Below are positions 1-9,313 of a stretch of DNA of 64,000 bases, piece by piece. The stretch's first letter is position 1, and every line of letters begins with the position of its first letter. The DNA is from Desulfocapsa sp. GTDB lineage: Bacteria > Desulfobacterota > Desulfobulbia > Desulfobulbales > Desulfocapsaceae. The notes beneath the pieces are model-generated. The model saw nothing but the letters and a program-made list of their open reading frames with translations. It did no database searches and had not been told where the DNA came from. The translations under genes and the position numbers were made by a program. The stretch is taken from positions 24,732 to 88,731 of the forward strand of contig VMSP01000025.1 in assembly GCA_013792135.1 (NCBI GenBank). The letters run 5' to 3'.

Positions 1-84
1 GAACAGTTCAAATCTATCCTTCGTCGTGACAAGTTTGACGGGCTGGTAAAGCTTCTCGAGGAAAAAAACAGGACTTTTGAATAA
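1..84 (+). CDS. 3' end of an unidentified CDS
   Basis: Frame 1 is open from the first base to a TAA at 82-84 and gives 27 residues, lysine- and leucine-rich and ending in KNRTFE. The stop overlaps the TTG start of the next gene by 8 bases, which suggests a joint transcript. The fragment is too short to assign to a family. Confidence 0.5.
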   Translation, partial: EQFKSILRRDKFDGLVKLLEEKNRTFE

Positions 85-553
85 TTTACTTTCCTCAAAG
101 CATCCTTCAGGATTGGCACAGAAACGTTGTGGGGATGTTTTTGCTTTTCTTGGAGCAGAAGAGCAGAAGCGACTGGCGTCTGTGGTAACCGAAAGGATTC
201 TTGAACAGGATTCGTATCTCTTTGAGGTTGGTGACCCTGCCGACGAGGTCTTCTTTCTGGCTCAGGGGCGGCTGTCAGTTCAAAAAAAAACGGGGTTTCA
301 TCGTAAGATGCAGGTGGTGGCTATACTGGAATCAGGGGCCATCGTAGGCGAGGCCGGGCTTCTGTCAGGTCATGTCCATGGTGTAAGCGTCAGAGCCATT
401 GAGCACTCGCATCTTTTTCGTTTAGGGTGTCAAGAGCTACAGACTCTGGAACGCACTGACTCGCAACTGGTTATCCAGCTTTTAAAGCACTTGTTGTTGA
501 TCAGCAGTCTGCGTCTGGAGAAAACTGCTGAACGCTTGGCCCATGTGCTGTAG
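77..553 (+). CDS. Cyclic nucleotide-binding-domain protein (single domain)
   Basis: The 158-residue protein is essentially one CRP-type cyclic nucleotide-binding beta-roll. It shows the typical glycines and turns: FEVGDPADEVFFLAQGRLSV near residues 49-68 and GAIVGEAGLLSG near 87-98, the phosphate-binding-cassette region. There is no C-terminal helix-turn-helix, kinase or channel domain, so it is not a complete CRP/FNR regulator. The start is TTG at 77, overlapping the preceding reading frame. Such single-domain proteins usually sense a nucleotide or act as a regulatory subunit. The ligand is unknown, and the canonical arginine of cAMP binders is not evident. Confident for the domain, not for the role. 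Confidence 0.8.
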   Translation: MNNLLSSKHPSGLAQKRCGDVFAFLGAEEQKRLASVVTERILEQDSYLFEVGDPADEVFFLAQGRLSVQKKTGFHRKMQVVAILESGAIVGEAGLLSGHVHGVSVRAIEHSHLFRLGCQELQTLERTDSQLVIQLLKHLLLISSLRLEKTAERLAHVL

Positions 554-898
554 GGTTTTTTTGCAAGGCAGATTTTGTTAAACTTCTTGCCTGTCGGGAG
601 CTTTATATTTGTCATGGAGTTGATAGCTCTTCTCTGACAAAGTGCTTGGGCCTGCTTTTTTTCCTCGCCATTCTTGAAAAAATTGTTTACTTTTATGTCC
701 TTTGTCTGCGTTCTTCGTTGAAATTTGTTGGATCAAATACTCTGATGCGAATAAAAGTTATTAGTTATATTATTCGTTGTCAGTCATGAAGTTTTGTGGA
801 TTTATGTAGTAATTAAGTAGTTTATCGTTGTTACAGTATGTGTAGCTTTATCTCAATTTACCCTGAAAAACATATTTTGTTTTTTGCTGGAGGATATT
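554..898. other. AT-rich intergenic region ahead of the rpmF-fab cluster
   Basis: This stretch of 345 bases has no convincing gene on either strand. It is AT-rich and probably holds the promoter of the rpmF-plsX-fab run. I could not pick out one clear -35/-10 pair. The last bases carry the rpmF ribosome-binding site (GGAGG at 889-893). Confidence 0.5.
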
Positions 899-1087
899 AT
901 GGCATTACCCAAGAGACGACATTCTCACTCTCGTACCCGTAAAAGAAGGTCGCATGATGCACTGAGTGCGCCAGGTATGTCTACCTGTGCCGAGTGTGGT
1001 GCGCCAAAACAGCCACATCGTTTGTGCCCAAGTTGTGGAAAATACAAGGGGCGTACGGTTGTTAGTCTTGATATTGATATAGAGTAG
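899..1087 (+). CDS. rpmF: 50S ribosomal protein L32
   Basis: The 62-residue basic protein begins MALPKRRHSHSRTRKRRS, the hallmark N-terminus of L32, and contains a zinc-ribbon pair CAEC...CPSC, so this is the zinc-binding form. ATG at 899 is chosen because GGAGG (889-893) precedes it and because L32 proteins start at this methionine; an upstream in-frame TTG would add five unlikely residues. The gene lies eight bases before plsX, the usual rpmF-plsX-fab order in bacteria, though the yceD gene that often precedes rpmF is replaced here by the cNMP-domain gene. Confidence 0.97.
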   Translation: MALPKRRHSHSRTRKRRSHDALSAPGMSTCAECGAPKQPHRLCPSCGKYKGRTVVSLDIDIE

Positions 1088-1095
1088 GCCCAATT

Positions 1096-2118
1096 GTGCG
1101 GATTGCCCTGGATGCCATGGGCGGAGACCATGGCCCCGAGGAACTGATTGATGGGGCATTGCTTGCCGTAAAACAGACCGATCTGCAAGTAACCCTGGTT
1201 GGTAACCGGCAGGTTCTGCAGGCTCATCTTGACCGATTGAGGTCTGGCGATACTGGATTGCTGCAACGTATTCAGATTGTCCATGCGGCTGAGGTGGTGG
1301 AGATGAGTGAGTCGCCTGTCGACGCTATCCGCAAGAAAAAAGATGCCTCGGTTCTGGTTGCCTTCGATCTTGTGCGTCAAGGACAGGCTGATGCCGCCGT
1401 CAGTGCAGGTAATTCCGGTGCAACAATGGCTGCCGCTGTACGAAAGCTTGGCCGGATGGAGCATGTGTCCCGGCCAGGAATAGCCAGCATCTTTCCCACC
1501 TTGAAGAAGCCGGTCGTCATGATGGATGTTGGGGCCAATGTTGATTGTCGTCCCCAGCATCTTTTTCAATTTGCGGTCATGGCCTCTGCCTTTTCCCATA
1601 TATTCGATATAGATCGTCCCCGAATTGGTATCCTCAGCATTGGCGAAGAAATTGGGAAGGGGAATACCCTTGTTAAAGAGACCTACGCCCGGCTTGCTGC
1701 CAGTTCACTGAATTTTGTGGGAAATGTCGAGGGGCGCGATGTGTTTCAAGGCAATGTGGATGTTATTGTCTGTGATGGCTTTGTCGGCAATATCTGCCTG
1801 AAGCTCAGCGAGGGTCTGGCTGGGGCTGCTATGCAGATGTTGAAAGACGAAATCATGAAGTCAACTGCTGCCAAAATTGGATACTTTCTTGCCCGTCCCG
1901 CCTTTCGTTCCTTTGCCAAGCGTGTCGATTATGCAGAATATGGCGGCGCGCCTCTTCTGGGTATCAATGGTGTTGGCATTATCTGTCATGGTAAGTCCAG
2001 TGCTGAGGCCATTAAGAATGCAATCCTTGAAGCTGCCAAGATGGTAGAAAAGCAAGTCAATCAGAGAATCGCGGCAGGTCTTGCCGAAATTGCTCAGGAT
2101 GAAGAGGCTGTGGTCTGA
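1096..2118 (+). CDS. plsX: Phosphate acyltransferase PlsX
   Basis: PlsX converts acyl-ACP and phosphate to acyl-phosphate, the first committed step toward phosphatidic acid in the PlsX/PlsY pathway. The protein (340 residues, family-typical) starts IALDAMGGDHGP and has the conserved glycine-rich stretches SAGNSGATMAA and DVGANVDCRP, and the C-terminal YGGAPLLGINGV motif. It begins with GTG at 1096 and ends in a TGATG overlap with fabH, implying translational coupling. It links fatty acid synthesis, encoded just downstream, to membrane lipid synthesis. Confidence 0.96.
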   Translation: MRIALDAMGGDHGPEELIDGALLAVKQTDLQVTLVGNRQVLQAHLDRLRSGDTGLLQRIQIVHAAEVVEMSESPVDAIRKKKDASVLVAFDLVRQGQADAAVSAGNSGATMAAAVRKLGRMEHVSRPGIASIFPTLKKPVVMMDVGANVDCRPQHLFQFAVMASAFSHIFDIDRPRIGILSIGEEIGKGNTLVKETYARLAASSLNFVGNVEGRDVFQGNVDVIVCDGFVGNICLKLSEGLAGAAMQMLKDEIMKSTAAKIGYFLARPAFRSFAKRVDYAEYGGAPLLGINGVGIICHGKSSAEAIKNAILEAAKMVEKQVNQRIAAGLAEIAQDEEAVV

Positions 2119-3092
2119 TGGGCACAGCGATTCTTGGGACAGGGGTATATCTGCCAGAGCGGGTTGTGACCAATCAGGATCTTGCAAAGGTTGTTGATAC
2201 CAGTGACGAGTGGATACGGACCAGAACCGGGATCAGTACCCGTCGAATTGGGGGTCAGGGCGATGAAACTTATCTGCTGGCTGCCAGAGCTGCGGTAAAG
2301 GCCTTGCAGATGGCTGAGCTTTCTGCTAACGACATTGATCTTATCATTGTTGCGACCATTTCTTCTCACATGCTCATGCCTTCCTGTGCCTGTTTCGTGC
2401 AAAAAGAAATTGGTGCCGGCAGAGCTTTTGCTTTCGATATCAACGCTGCTTGCTCAGGATTTGTCTATGCTCTTGATCTTGCTGATAAGTATATCCTAGC
2501 CGATCCAAGCAAGAAAATTCTGGTAATTGGAGCGGAAACTCTGTCCAGTCGTACGAACTGGGAGGATCGAAATACCTGTATCCTTTTTGGCGATGGTGCT
2601 GGAGCCGTTGTCCTCGGGCATGTTAAGGGGAGTCGCGGAGTGATCGGGGCCAAGTTGTTTTCAGATGGAAAACTCTGGAGCTTACTCCATATGCACACTG
2701 CTGCCAGTTGTAATTCTGAACTGTTGCAGTCAGCAAGCCCCGGTGTGCATATAGTTATGGAGGGTCGTGAAGTCTTCAAGTATGCGGTCAAGGCCATGGA
2801 AGAGGCTGTGTTGGCGCTTTTGGAGCAAGAGCAGATCGCCCTTGATGCCATCAGCTTGGTTATTCCACATCAGGCTAATATCCGTATCTTGAATAAGTTG
2901 GTTGAACGTCTGGGAATCGGTGCAGAAAAAGTTATCATAAATGTGCAAAAATATGGTAATACGTCAGCAGCTTCCATCCCTATCGCCCTTGATGAAGCAA
3001 ATCGGGCGTCCAGAATACAAGCTGGTGATATTATTTTATTTTGTTCCTTTGGTGGTGGTTTTACCTGGGGAGCAACTCTGGTCAGGTGGTAA
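2118..3092 (+). CDS. fabH: Beta-ketoacyl-ACP synthase III
   Basis: FabH starts fatty acid elongation by condensing an acyl-CoA primer with malonyl-ACP. The 324-residue thiolase-fold protein carries the complete catalytic triad: Cys112 in DINAACSGF, His in PHQANIRI and Asn in KYGNTSAAS. Its ATG overlaps the plsX stop by one base. A gap of 110 bases with a strong Shine-Dalgarno separates it from the acyl-CoA dehydrogenase that interrupts the otherwise classical fab cluster. Confidence 0.96.
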   Translation: MGTAILGTGVYLPERVVTNQDLAKVVDTSDEWIRTRTGISTRRIGGQGDETYLLAARAAVKALQMAELSANDIDLIIVATISSHMLMPSCACFVQKEIGAGRAFAFDINAACSGFVYALDLADKYILADPSKKILVIGAETLSSRTNWEDRNTCILFGDGAGAVVLGHVKGSRGVIGAKLFSDGKLWSLLHMHTAASCNSELLQSASPGVHIVMEGREVFKYAVKAMEEAVLALLEQEQIALDAISLVIPHQANIRILNKLVERLGIGAEKVIINVQKYGNTSAASIPIALDEANRASRIQAGDIILFCSFGGGFTWGATLVRW

Positions 3093-3202
3093 GCAATTGT
3101 TCGAAAATTATATTGATCTTGAACTAACGGGAATGGCTTAAGTTTTCGTAAGAGATTGATCTGAGCAACCTTTTATGAACGGCTTCTCGGGAGGAGACAA
3201 GA

Positions 3203-4357
3203 TTGGATTATTTTTTATCTGAAGAACAAGAGATGATTGTGGAAATAGCTCGTCAGATTACGGATGAGCGTATTATTCCGCAGCGGGCTGAGCTTGACGA
3301 GAAGGATGAATTCCCACGGGCAATCCTTGGTGAGATGGCTCGGGCAGACCTTTTTGGGATCCCTATCCCGGAAGAATTTGGTGGCTTTGGCGGAGGTTGT
3401 CTTGATATCGTTCTGGCCTTGGAACAGTTGGGGCGTGGCTGTATTGGCGTGGGTACCGCCTTTGCCGCAAGTTCGCTTGGCATCTATCCCATTCTTATTG
3501 CCGGGACACAGGAGATGCGCGAGAAATATCTCCCGGATGTGGCTTCTGGAAAGAAGTTTGCTGCCTTTGGTTTGACCGAGGCCAATGCCGGTTCTGATGC
3601 CTCGGGCATTCAGACGACGGCGGTGCTGGATGGTGATGAGTGGGTTTTAAACGGTACCAAGCAGTGGATCACCAATGGCGGTGAGGCCCAAATCTATTCA
3701 GTGGTTGCCATCACCGACCGGAGCAAGGGAGCGCGTGGCGCATCCATGCTGGTGGTTGAGGAGGGTGATCCAGGTTTTAGTTGTGGTCCGAAAGAGAAAA
3801 AGATGGGGATCAGGGCTTCATCCACTACCGAGCTTATTTTTAAAGATTGTCGAATCCCCAAAGATCGATTGATTGGACGCAAGGGAACCGGTTTTATAAC
3901 CGTAATGAAGACTCTTGACTCTTCCAGGCCTGGGATTGCCGCATTGGGGTTGGGCTTGGCGCAGGGAGCACTTGATGAGGCTGCCAGTTATGCCAAACAA
4001 CGTGTCCAGTTCGGTAAACCCATCATGGCCTTTCAGGCGGTTCAGCATATGCTCGCCGATATGGCCATTCAGCTTGAGGCGGCACGGGCGCTTGTGTATG
4101 GCGCGGCCAGGCATATAGACGCCCATCCCAACAATATGTCCAAGGTTTCTTCCATGTGCAAGGTCTTTGCCACGGATATGGCCATGAAAGTAGCCACTGA
4201 CGCCGTACAGGTGATGGGTGGCTATGGCTATATGCGTGAATATCCCGTGGAGAAGATGATGCGGGATGCCAAAATCCTGCAGATCTATGAGGGCACCAAT
4301 CAGATTCAGCGCAATGTAGTTGGACAGGAACTGAACAAGGAGTATACCCGCGCCTGA
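3203..4357 (+). CDS. Acyl-CoA dehydrogenase (short/medium-chain, butyryl-CoA dehydrogenase type)
   Basis: The 384-residue flavoprotein has the full acyl-CoA dehydrogenase layout. It shows FGLTEANAGSDASG near residues 130-143 (FAD/substrate loop), QWITNGG, and a C-terminal MGGYGYMREYPVEKMMRDAK followed by YEGTNQIQR, where Glu363 aligns with the catalytic base of short- and medium-chain enzymes. The start is TTG at 3203 behind GGGAGGAG. The family oxidises acyl-CoA to enoyl-CoA with electrons passed to ETF, or the reverse. Its position between fabH and the ETF genes, within a fatty acid synthesis operon, suggests it may serve synthesis rather than beta-oxidation; this is inference. Confidence 0.93.
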   Translation: MDYFLSEEQEMIVEIARQITDERIIPQRAELDEKDEFPRAILGEMARADLFGIPIPEEFGGFGGGCLDIVLALEQLGRGCIGVGTAFAASSLGIYPILIAGTQEMREKYLPDVASGKKFAAFGLTEANAGSDASGIQTTAVLDGDEWVLNGTKQWITNGGEAQIYSVVAITDRSKGARGASMLVVEEGDPGFSCGPKEKKMGIRASSTTELIFKDCRIPKDRLIGRKGTGFITVMKTLDSSRPGIAALGLGLAQGALDEAASYAKQRVQFGKPIMAFQAVQHMLADMAIQLEAARALVYGAARHIDAHPNNMSKVSSMCKVFATDMAMKVATDAVQVMGGYGYMREYPVEKMMRDAKILQIYEGTNQIQRNVVGQELNKEYTRA

Positions 4358-4378
4358 ACGGTCGGATAAGTGAATGAT

Positions 4379-5158
4379 ATGAAAATCATTGTCTGTATTA
4401 AACAGGTACCTGATGCCAAGGACGTTCGTCTTGATCCCAAAACGAATACCTTGGCGCGTGAAGGTGTGCAGTCGATCATGAATCCTTATGATCAGCATGC
4501 GGTGGAAGAGGCTGTACGCTTAAAGGAACTCCTGGGTGGTGAGGTTACGGTTCTGAGTATGGGGCCGCCTCAAGCGGAAGAAGTACTCAGACAGGCGATC
4601 TCCTGTGGTGCTGATCATGCCGTGCTGGTCTCGGATCGGGCCTTTGCCGGTGCTGATACCTGGGCCACTTCCTATACCTTGGCCAAGGCGGTTAATGTTA
4701 TTGGAGCCTTTGATCTTCTTTTGTGTGGAAAACAGGCCATTGATGGTGATACGGCCCAGGTCGGTCCAGGGCTTGCCATGCGTCTGCAGATCCCGTATGT
4801 GACTTGTGTGCAGAAGGTACGTGAAGCCACGGATTCAGGACTGGTTCTGGAGCGGATGATGGATGATGGCTATGATGTCCTGGCGCTTGATTATCCGGCC
4901 TTGCTGACTGTGGTTAAAGATATTAATGAGCCTCGGGTTCCTTCTCTCAAAGGGAAAATGCGGGCCAAAAAGGTGGAGATCAGAAAGTTGACGGCGGCCG
5001 ATATCGGTGCTGATCCTGCTTGTATTGGTCTTCCTGGTTCTCCAACTCAGGTTGTCAAGGTCTTTCCTCCGGAAGCTCGCTGTAAACGGGCCGTTTTTAC
5101 TGGAAGTCTTGATGAGCAGATCGGACAGCTTGTTGATAGTTTACAATCGTATCTATAA
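4379..5158 (+). CDS. etfB: Electron transfer flavoprotein subunit beta
   Basis: EtfB pairs with EtfA to shuttle electrons between the acyl-CoA dehydrogenase and other carriers. The protein (259 residues) starts MKIIVCIKQVPDAKDVRLD and has the family motif GKQAIDGDTAQVGPGLA near residues 118-134. I prefer ATG at 4379, the usual EtfB start, over the in-frame GTG nine bases upstream. It follows the dehydrogenase stop closely and precedes etfA by 20 bases, so the three form one functional set. Whether it bifurcates electrons cannot be settled from the motif alone. Confidence 0.94.
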   Translation: MKIIVCIKQVPDAKDVRLDPKTNTLAREGVQSIMNPYDQHAVEEAVRLKELLGGEVTVLSMGPPQAEEVLRQAISCGADHAVLVSDRAFAGADTWATSYTLAKAVNVIGAFDLLLCGKQAIDGDTAQVGPGLAMRLQIPYVTCVQKVREATDSGLVLERMMDDGYDVLALDYPALLTVVKDINEPRVPSLKGKMRAKKVEIRKLTAADIGADPACIGLPGSPTQVVKVFPPEARCKRAVFTGSLDEQIGQLVDSLQSYL

Positions 5159-5178
5159 CTCAGTCTGGAGAAAAAGAA

Positions 5179-6372
5179 ATGTTGATTATAGATAAGGATT
5201 TATGTGTCGGTTGCGGCATTTGTGAGAGCGCCTGTCCCTTTGGTGCCATTAGCGTTGTTGATGGTTGTGCCGTGGTGGGTGACGGCTGTACTCTTTGCGG
5301 TTCCTGTGTGGAAACTTGTGATTCTGGTGCCTTGAAGATTGAAGGAGCTGGAAAAAATGCTCCCCTGGATCTTGCCAGTTGGTCCGGGGTCTGGGTCTAT
5401 TGCGAATTCAGGCGTGGAGCCCTGGCTCCTGTTTCCCTGGAATTGTTGGGTATAGGCCGCAGACTGGCTGATATCCGTAACGTCCCTTTGTCCGCTGTTT
5501 TGATTGGCTTTGAAACGGGGGATACGGCACGGCAACTTATCGGTCATGGAGCCGATACGGTATACCTGATTGATGATCCGGCGCTTGCCCATTTTACCGA
5601 TGAGGCATATGGCGCGATCATGACCGCGCTTATTCAGCAACATAAACCGGAAATTGTCCTGGCCGGAGCGACCGCTATTGGCCGCTCTTTTATTCCGGGT
5701 GTTGCCACAAACTTGGGGGCTGGCCTTACTGCTGATTGTACCCAGCTTGCCATCCGCGAGGAAGATGGTGCTTTGCTGCAGACACGACCTGCTTTTGGTG
5801 GCAATATCATGGCGACTATTGTCTGTCCGAATTCAAGGCCGCAGATGTCCACAGTGCGTCCCAAGGTCATGCAGACTCTGGCCTTTGATGCTGAGCGACA
5901 AGGGAACATTGTTGAGGTGAAACCAACGTCTGAGCAGCTTGCAACTCGGGTACGGGTCATTGAGTCTGTGGTCTCGGAAGAGGATAATGTGAATATTCAG
6001 GAATCTGATATCCTGGTTGCTGGGGGACGTGGACTTGACAGTGCCAAGGGTTTTACTCTGATGCGAGAGCTTGCTGACTCACTTGGGGGCGCGATTGCTG
6101 CTACTCGAGCTGTGGTAGATGCCGGCTGGATCGCTTATCCCCATCAGGTCGGGCAGACCGGCAAGACTGTGGCACCGAAATTGTACATTGCCTGTGGCAT
6201 ATCCGGGGCAGTGCAGCACGTGGCCGGCATGCAGTCGGCAGAGACGATTGTCGCCATTAATCGGGATAAGGATGCCCCTATCTTTGATGTGGCTGATTTT
6301 GGCCTGGTGGGAGATCTCTTTGAGATCGTACCCAAACTTCTTATGAAAATTGAGGAGCGGCGCAAGTCATGA
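5179..6372 (+). CDS. etfA: Ferredoxin-fused electron transfer flavoprotein subunit alpha
   Basis: Residues 1-60 form a ferredoxin domain with two [4Fe-4S] motifs: [12 protein letters not shown] (Cys9, 12, 15, 19) and [11 protein letters not shown]. Residues about 70-397 are EtfA, ending in the FAD-binding region with [23 protein letters not shown] and [10 protein letters not shown]. Most EtfA proteins lack the ferredoxin part. A comparable fusion is known in Acetobacterium woodii CarE, part of a bifurcating caffeyl-CoA reductase. The fusion suggests a direct electron route between ETF flavin and low-potential FeS carriers. The last four bases overlap fabG (ATGA). Confidence 0.95.
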   Translation: MLIIDKDLCVGCGICESACPFGAISVVDGCAVVGDGCTLCGSCVETCDSGALKIEGAGKNAPLDLASWSGVWVYCEFRRGALAPVSLELLGIGRRLADIRNVPLSAVLIGFETGDTARQLIGHGADTVYLIDDPALAHFTDEAYGAIMTALIQQHKPEIVLAGATAIGRSFIPGVATNLGAGLTADCTQLAIREEDGALLQTRPAFGGNIMATIVCPNSRPQMSTVRPKVMQTLAFDAERQGNIVEVKPTSEQLATRVRVIESVVSEEDNVNIQESDILVAGGRGLDSAKGFTLMRELADSLGGAIAATRAVVDAGWIAYPHQVGQTGKTVAPKLYIACGISGAVQHVAGMQSAETIVAINRDKDAPIFDVADFGLVGDLFEIVPKLLMKIEERRKS

Positions 6373-7112
6373 GCCTTACCGGAAAAACAGCACTAGTGAC
6401 TGGTGGAAGCCGTGGTATAGGGCGTGCCATATGCCAACGTGTCAGTGCTCTGGGCGCCCATGTGTACATTAATTATGTGTCGAACCCCGCAGCGGCCGAA
6501 GAAACCAAAAAGATGATTCAGGACGCAGGTGGACATGCGGATATAATCTGTTTTAATGTGGCAGACGGTGAACAGGTGCAGGAAGCCCTCAAACAGATAG
6601 TTACAGAGGCTGGATCTCTTGATGTCCTTGTTAATAACGCTGGGATCACCAGGGATGGTCTGATGGCCAGAATGAAAGAGTCTGATTGGGATCTGGTCAT
6701 CGATACCAACCTGAAAGGTGCCTTCCTCTGTTCCAAGGCCGCCTCTCGGTCAATGATGAAAAATAAATGGGGTCGAATTGTCAATATCACTTCAGTTATT
6801 GGTTTTTCTGGAAATGCCGGCCAGATAAATTATGCTGCGGCCAAGGCAGGACTTGTGGGGTTGACCAAGTCAATGGCCAGGGAGTTTGCCTCGAGGAATA
6901 TTACGGTGAATGGGGTTGCTCCTGGCTATATTGTGACTGATATGACAAGTTCTTTGTCTGAGGAAATTCAGGAAAAGATCAAAGGAGAAATCCCACTGGC
7001 CGCGTTGGGAACACCTGAAGACGTTGCGGGAGCAGTTGCCTATTTAATTGGCAATGATGGTCGTTATGTGACAGGACAGGTTTTGCATGTTAATGGTGGT
7101 ATGTATATGTAG
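6369..7112 (+). CDS. fabG: 3-oxoacyl-ACP reductase
   Basis: FabG reduces 3-oxoacyl-ACP with NADPH in fatty acid elongation. The protein (247 residues) is a classical short-chain dehydrogenase: TGGSRGIG near residues 10-17 (cofactor binding), NNAG, a serine in NITSVIG, and the YAAAK catalytic pair near 154-158. It ends with [15 protein letters not shown], typical of FabG. Its start overlaps etfA by four bases, so it is translationally coupled to the ETF gene. Confidence 0.96.
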   Translation: MSLTGKTALVTGGSRGIGRAICQRVSALGAHVYINYVSNPAAAEETKKMIQDAGGHADIICFNVADGEQVQEALKQIVTEAGSLDVLVNNAGITRDGLMARMKESDWDLVIDTNLKGAFLCSKAASRSMMKNKWGRIVNITSVIGFSGNAGQINYAAAKAGLVGLTKSMAREFASRNITVNGVAPGYIVTDMTSSLSEEIQEKIKGEIPLAALGTPEDVAGAVAYLIGNDGRYVTGQVLHVNGGMYM

Positions 7113-7208
7113 ATGGAATAAGGGGAAGGTTTCCCTGAAGTGTTGAATTGATTTTCGGTATTGTGTTTTTTGTTTTTATTAACGTATAAAAAAAAATGGG
7201 AGAAAAAA

Positions 7209-7439
7209 ATGGCGATAGATCAACAGATGGTCGATATTATAGTTGAGCAGTTGAGTGTAGAAAAAGATAAAGTAGTTCCCAACGCCTCATTTGTGGATGA
7301 CCTTGGTGCTGACTCTCTGGATCTTGTGGAGTTGATTATGGCCATGGAAGAGGCCTTTGATGTTGAAATTCCCGATGAAGATGCCGAGAAAATCAATACA
7401 GTTCAAAATGCCATTGATTATATCAATAAGCTTAACTAA
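7209..7439 (+). CDS. acpP: Acyl carrier protein
   Basis: The small acidic protein of 76 residues carries the growing acyl chain on a phosphopantetheine arm attached to Ser36 in the GADSLDLVE motif. ATG at 7209 is selected because GGGAG lies at 7198-7202, because ACPs start MAxxxxVxxII, and because the upstream in-frame extension is low-complexity. The gene lies between fabG and fabF, the common acpP position. Confidence 0.97.
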   Translation: MAIDQQMVDIIVEQLSVEKDKVVPNASFVDDLGADSLDLVELIMAMEEAFDVEIPDEDAEKINTVQNAIDYINKLN

Positions 7440-7530
7440 GCTAAATTAATTTGAAAAATGGGATTTTCGTGGAATACGAGAGCCTCATGTATTGGTGAGA
7501 AACAAATCTGTTGGCCTGAGGGGAGTTTAC

Positions 7531-8775
7531 ATGGCAAGGCGTAGAGTTGTGGTTACAGGAGTTGGGCTGGTAACACCGCTTGGCACTGGGACACAAAAAA
7601 CATGGGAAAATATCTGTGCCGGAACCAGTGGTGTCGGCCTTATCACCCGATTTGATACCAGTGATTATGCGGTAAAGATCGCAGCAGAGGTAAAGGACTT
7701 TCAGGTAGAAGATTTTATTGAGAAAAAACTTGCCAAGCACCTAGACCTTTTTGTGCAGTATGCTATCGCTGCTGCCAGGATGGCGTTTGAAGACAGTGGT
7801 GCAATCATCGATGGGAGCAATTGTCAGAGGGTAGGTGTTATTACCGGCTGTGGTATGGGGGGACTTCCGACCATTGAGCAGAACCATCTGAGCTGTCTTG
7901 AGCGTGGTTCAAAGAGGATTTCACCTTTTTTCATTCCCATGGCCATTCCTAATATGCCTTCTGGTCATATCTCCATGCAATTGGGAGCGAAAGGACCTAA
8001 TCTTGCCCTTTCAACTGCCTGTGCAGCAGGGACACATGCCGTGGGTGAGGCCTATCGTTCCATTGTGTACGGTAGTTGCGATATGGTGATTACTGGTGGT
8101 ACTGAGTCAGTAATTTGTCCCCTTGGCGTTGGTGGCTTCAGCTCCATGAAAGCGCTTTCTACCCGTAATGATGCACCAGAACAGGCATCCCGGCCTTTTG
8201 ATAAAGATCGGGATGGCTTTGTTATGTCTGAGGGTTCAGGGATGCTCATTATTGAAGAGTTGGAGCATGCCCTGAAACGAGGTGCCACGATCTATGCGGA
8301 AATAACCGGGTATGGTGCCAGCAGTGATGCTTATCATATCGCCGCTCCGCCTGAAAATGGTGAAGGAGCTGCGCGCTGTATGCGCATTGCCCTAGCCGAT
8401 GCCGGTCTGTCTCCTGAGGATATCGATTACATTAATGCCCATGGGACTTCCACTCCGTTAAATGATCGCTGTGAAACCCAAGCCATTAAAACGGTCTTTG
8501 GTGATCATGCCAGAAAACTTGCCATCAGTTCCACAAAATCTATGACCGGCCATATGCTGGGTGCTGCCGGCGGGATTGAAGCGGCCTTTACGGCTCTCAG
8601 TATTCGGGAACAGATCGCACCGCCGACGATGAATCTAAAGGAAGCAAGTCCTGAATGTGATCTTGATTATGTGCCGAATCAGGCTAGAAAGATGGAGATC
8701 CGTGCGGCTGTTTCCAATTCTTTTGGATTTGGCGGAACTAATGGTGTTATTGTCATGCAGCGCTATAATGATTGA
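7531..8775 (+). CDS. fabF: Beta-ketoacyl-ACP synthase II
   Basis: FabF condenses acyl-ACP with malonyl-ACP during elongation. The protein (414 residues from ATG 7531, preceded by GAGGGGAG) starts MARRRVVVTGVGLVTPLG and contains the active-site Cys164 in STACAAGTHA, His in NAHGTSTPLND, and His in KSMTGHMLGAAGG, the Cys-His-His set of elongating synthases. No fabD or recognised enoyl-ACP reductase (fabI/K/L/V) is present in the cluster. Confidence 0.97.
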   Translation: MARRRVVVTGVGLVTPLGTGTQKTWENICAGTSGVGLITRFDTSDYAVKIAAEVKDFQVEDFIEKKLAKHLDLFVQYAIAAARMAFEDSGAIIDGSNCQRVGVITGCGMGGLPTIEQNHLSCLERGSKRISPFFIPMAIPNMPSGHISMQLGAKGPNLALSTACAAGTHAVGEAYRSIVYGSCDMVITGGTESVICPLGVGGFSSMKALSTRNDAPEQASRPFDKDRDGFVMSEGSGMLIIEELEHALKRGATIYAEITGYGASSDAYHIAAPPENGEGAARCMRIALADAGLSPEDIDYINAHGTSTPLNDRCETQAIKTVFGDHARKLAISSTKSMTGHMLGAAGGIEAAFTALSIREQIAPPTMNLKEASPECDLDYVPNQARKMEIRAAVSNSFGFGGTNGVIVMQRYND

Positions 8776-8813
8776 AAAATAGGCAAGGAAAAGACTTGTT
8801 ACAGGAGTTTGAT

Positions 8814-9245
8814 GTGAAGATAGCAATTGGCGCAGATCATGGTGGCTTTCACTTGAAAGAGATAGTTCGAGCCCTGGTGGATGAATTGGGACATGAAGTT
8901 CAGGATCTGGGCTGTTATTCTACAGTCTCGGTTGATTATCCTGATCTCGCTCGTTTGGTCTGTGAAAAAGTTGATGCCGGCTCTGTCGATCGTGGTATCC
9001 TGATCTGTGGAACAGGTCTTGGCATGTCCATGGCTGCCAATCGCTATGCACATGTGCGTGCTGCCCTCTGTCATGATCACTATACTGCTCATATGAGTCG
9101 TGAACATAATAATGCCAATGTGCTTTGTATGGGGGAGAGGGTTATTGGTCAAGGTGTTGCGGATGATATTGTCCAGACCTGGTTAGCGGTGGAGTTCAGC
9201 GGTGGGCGCCATCTCGGGCGTATTGAACTGTACAGTAAATGTTGA
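8814..9245 (+). CDS. rpiB: Ribose-5-phosphate isomerase B
   Basis: RpiB interconverts ribose-5-phosphate and ribulose-5-phosphate in the pentose phosphate pathway. The protein (143 residues) shows ADHGGFHLKE at its start, the Cys base in ILICGTGLGMSMAANR and HDHYTAHMSREHNNAN. GTG at 8814 is chosen because AGGAG lies at 8803-8807 with a six-base spacer. It follows fabF by 38 bases and is closed by a terminator. RpiB-glyA adjacency is common in bacteria. Confidence 0.94.
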   Translation: MKIAIGADHGGFHLKEIVRALVDELGHEVQDLGCYSTVSVDYPDLARLVCEKVDAGSVDRGILICGTGLGMSMAANRYAHVRAALCHDHYTAHMSREHNNANVLCMGERVIGQGVADDIVQTWLAVEFSGGRHLGRIELYSKC

Positions 9246-9276
9246 TTCAGGCGGTTTAGAATTAAAGGAGTACTGG

Positions 9277-9313
9277 CCGGCATTGTGAACATGAAATGCC
9301 GGTTTTTTGTTTT
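9277..9313 (+). terminator. Rho-independent terminator after rpiB
   Basis: A perfect eight-pair stem CCGGCATT/AATGCCGG (9277-9284 and 9295-9302) with a ten-base loop is followed by TTTTTTGTTTT. It closes the rpmF-fab-rpiB transcript 32 bases after the rpiB stop. Confidence 0.88.
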
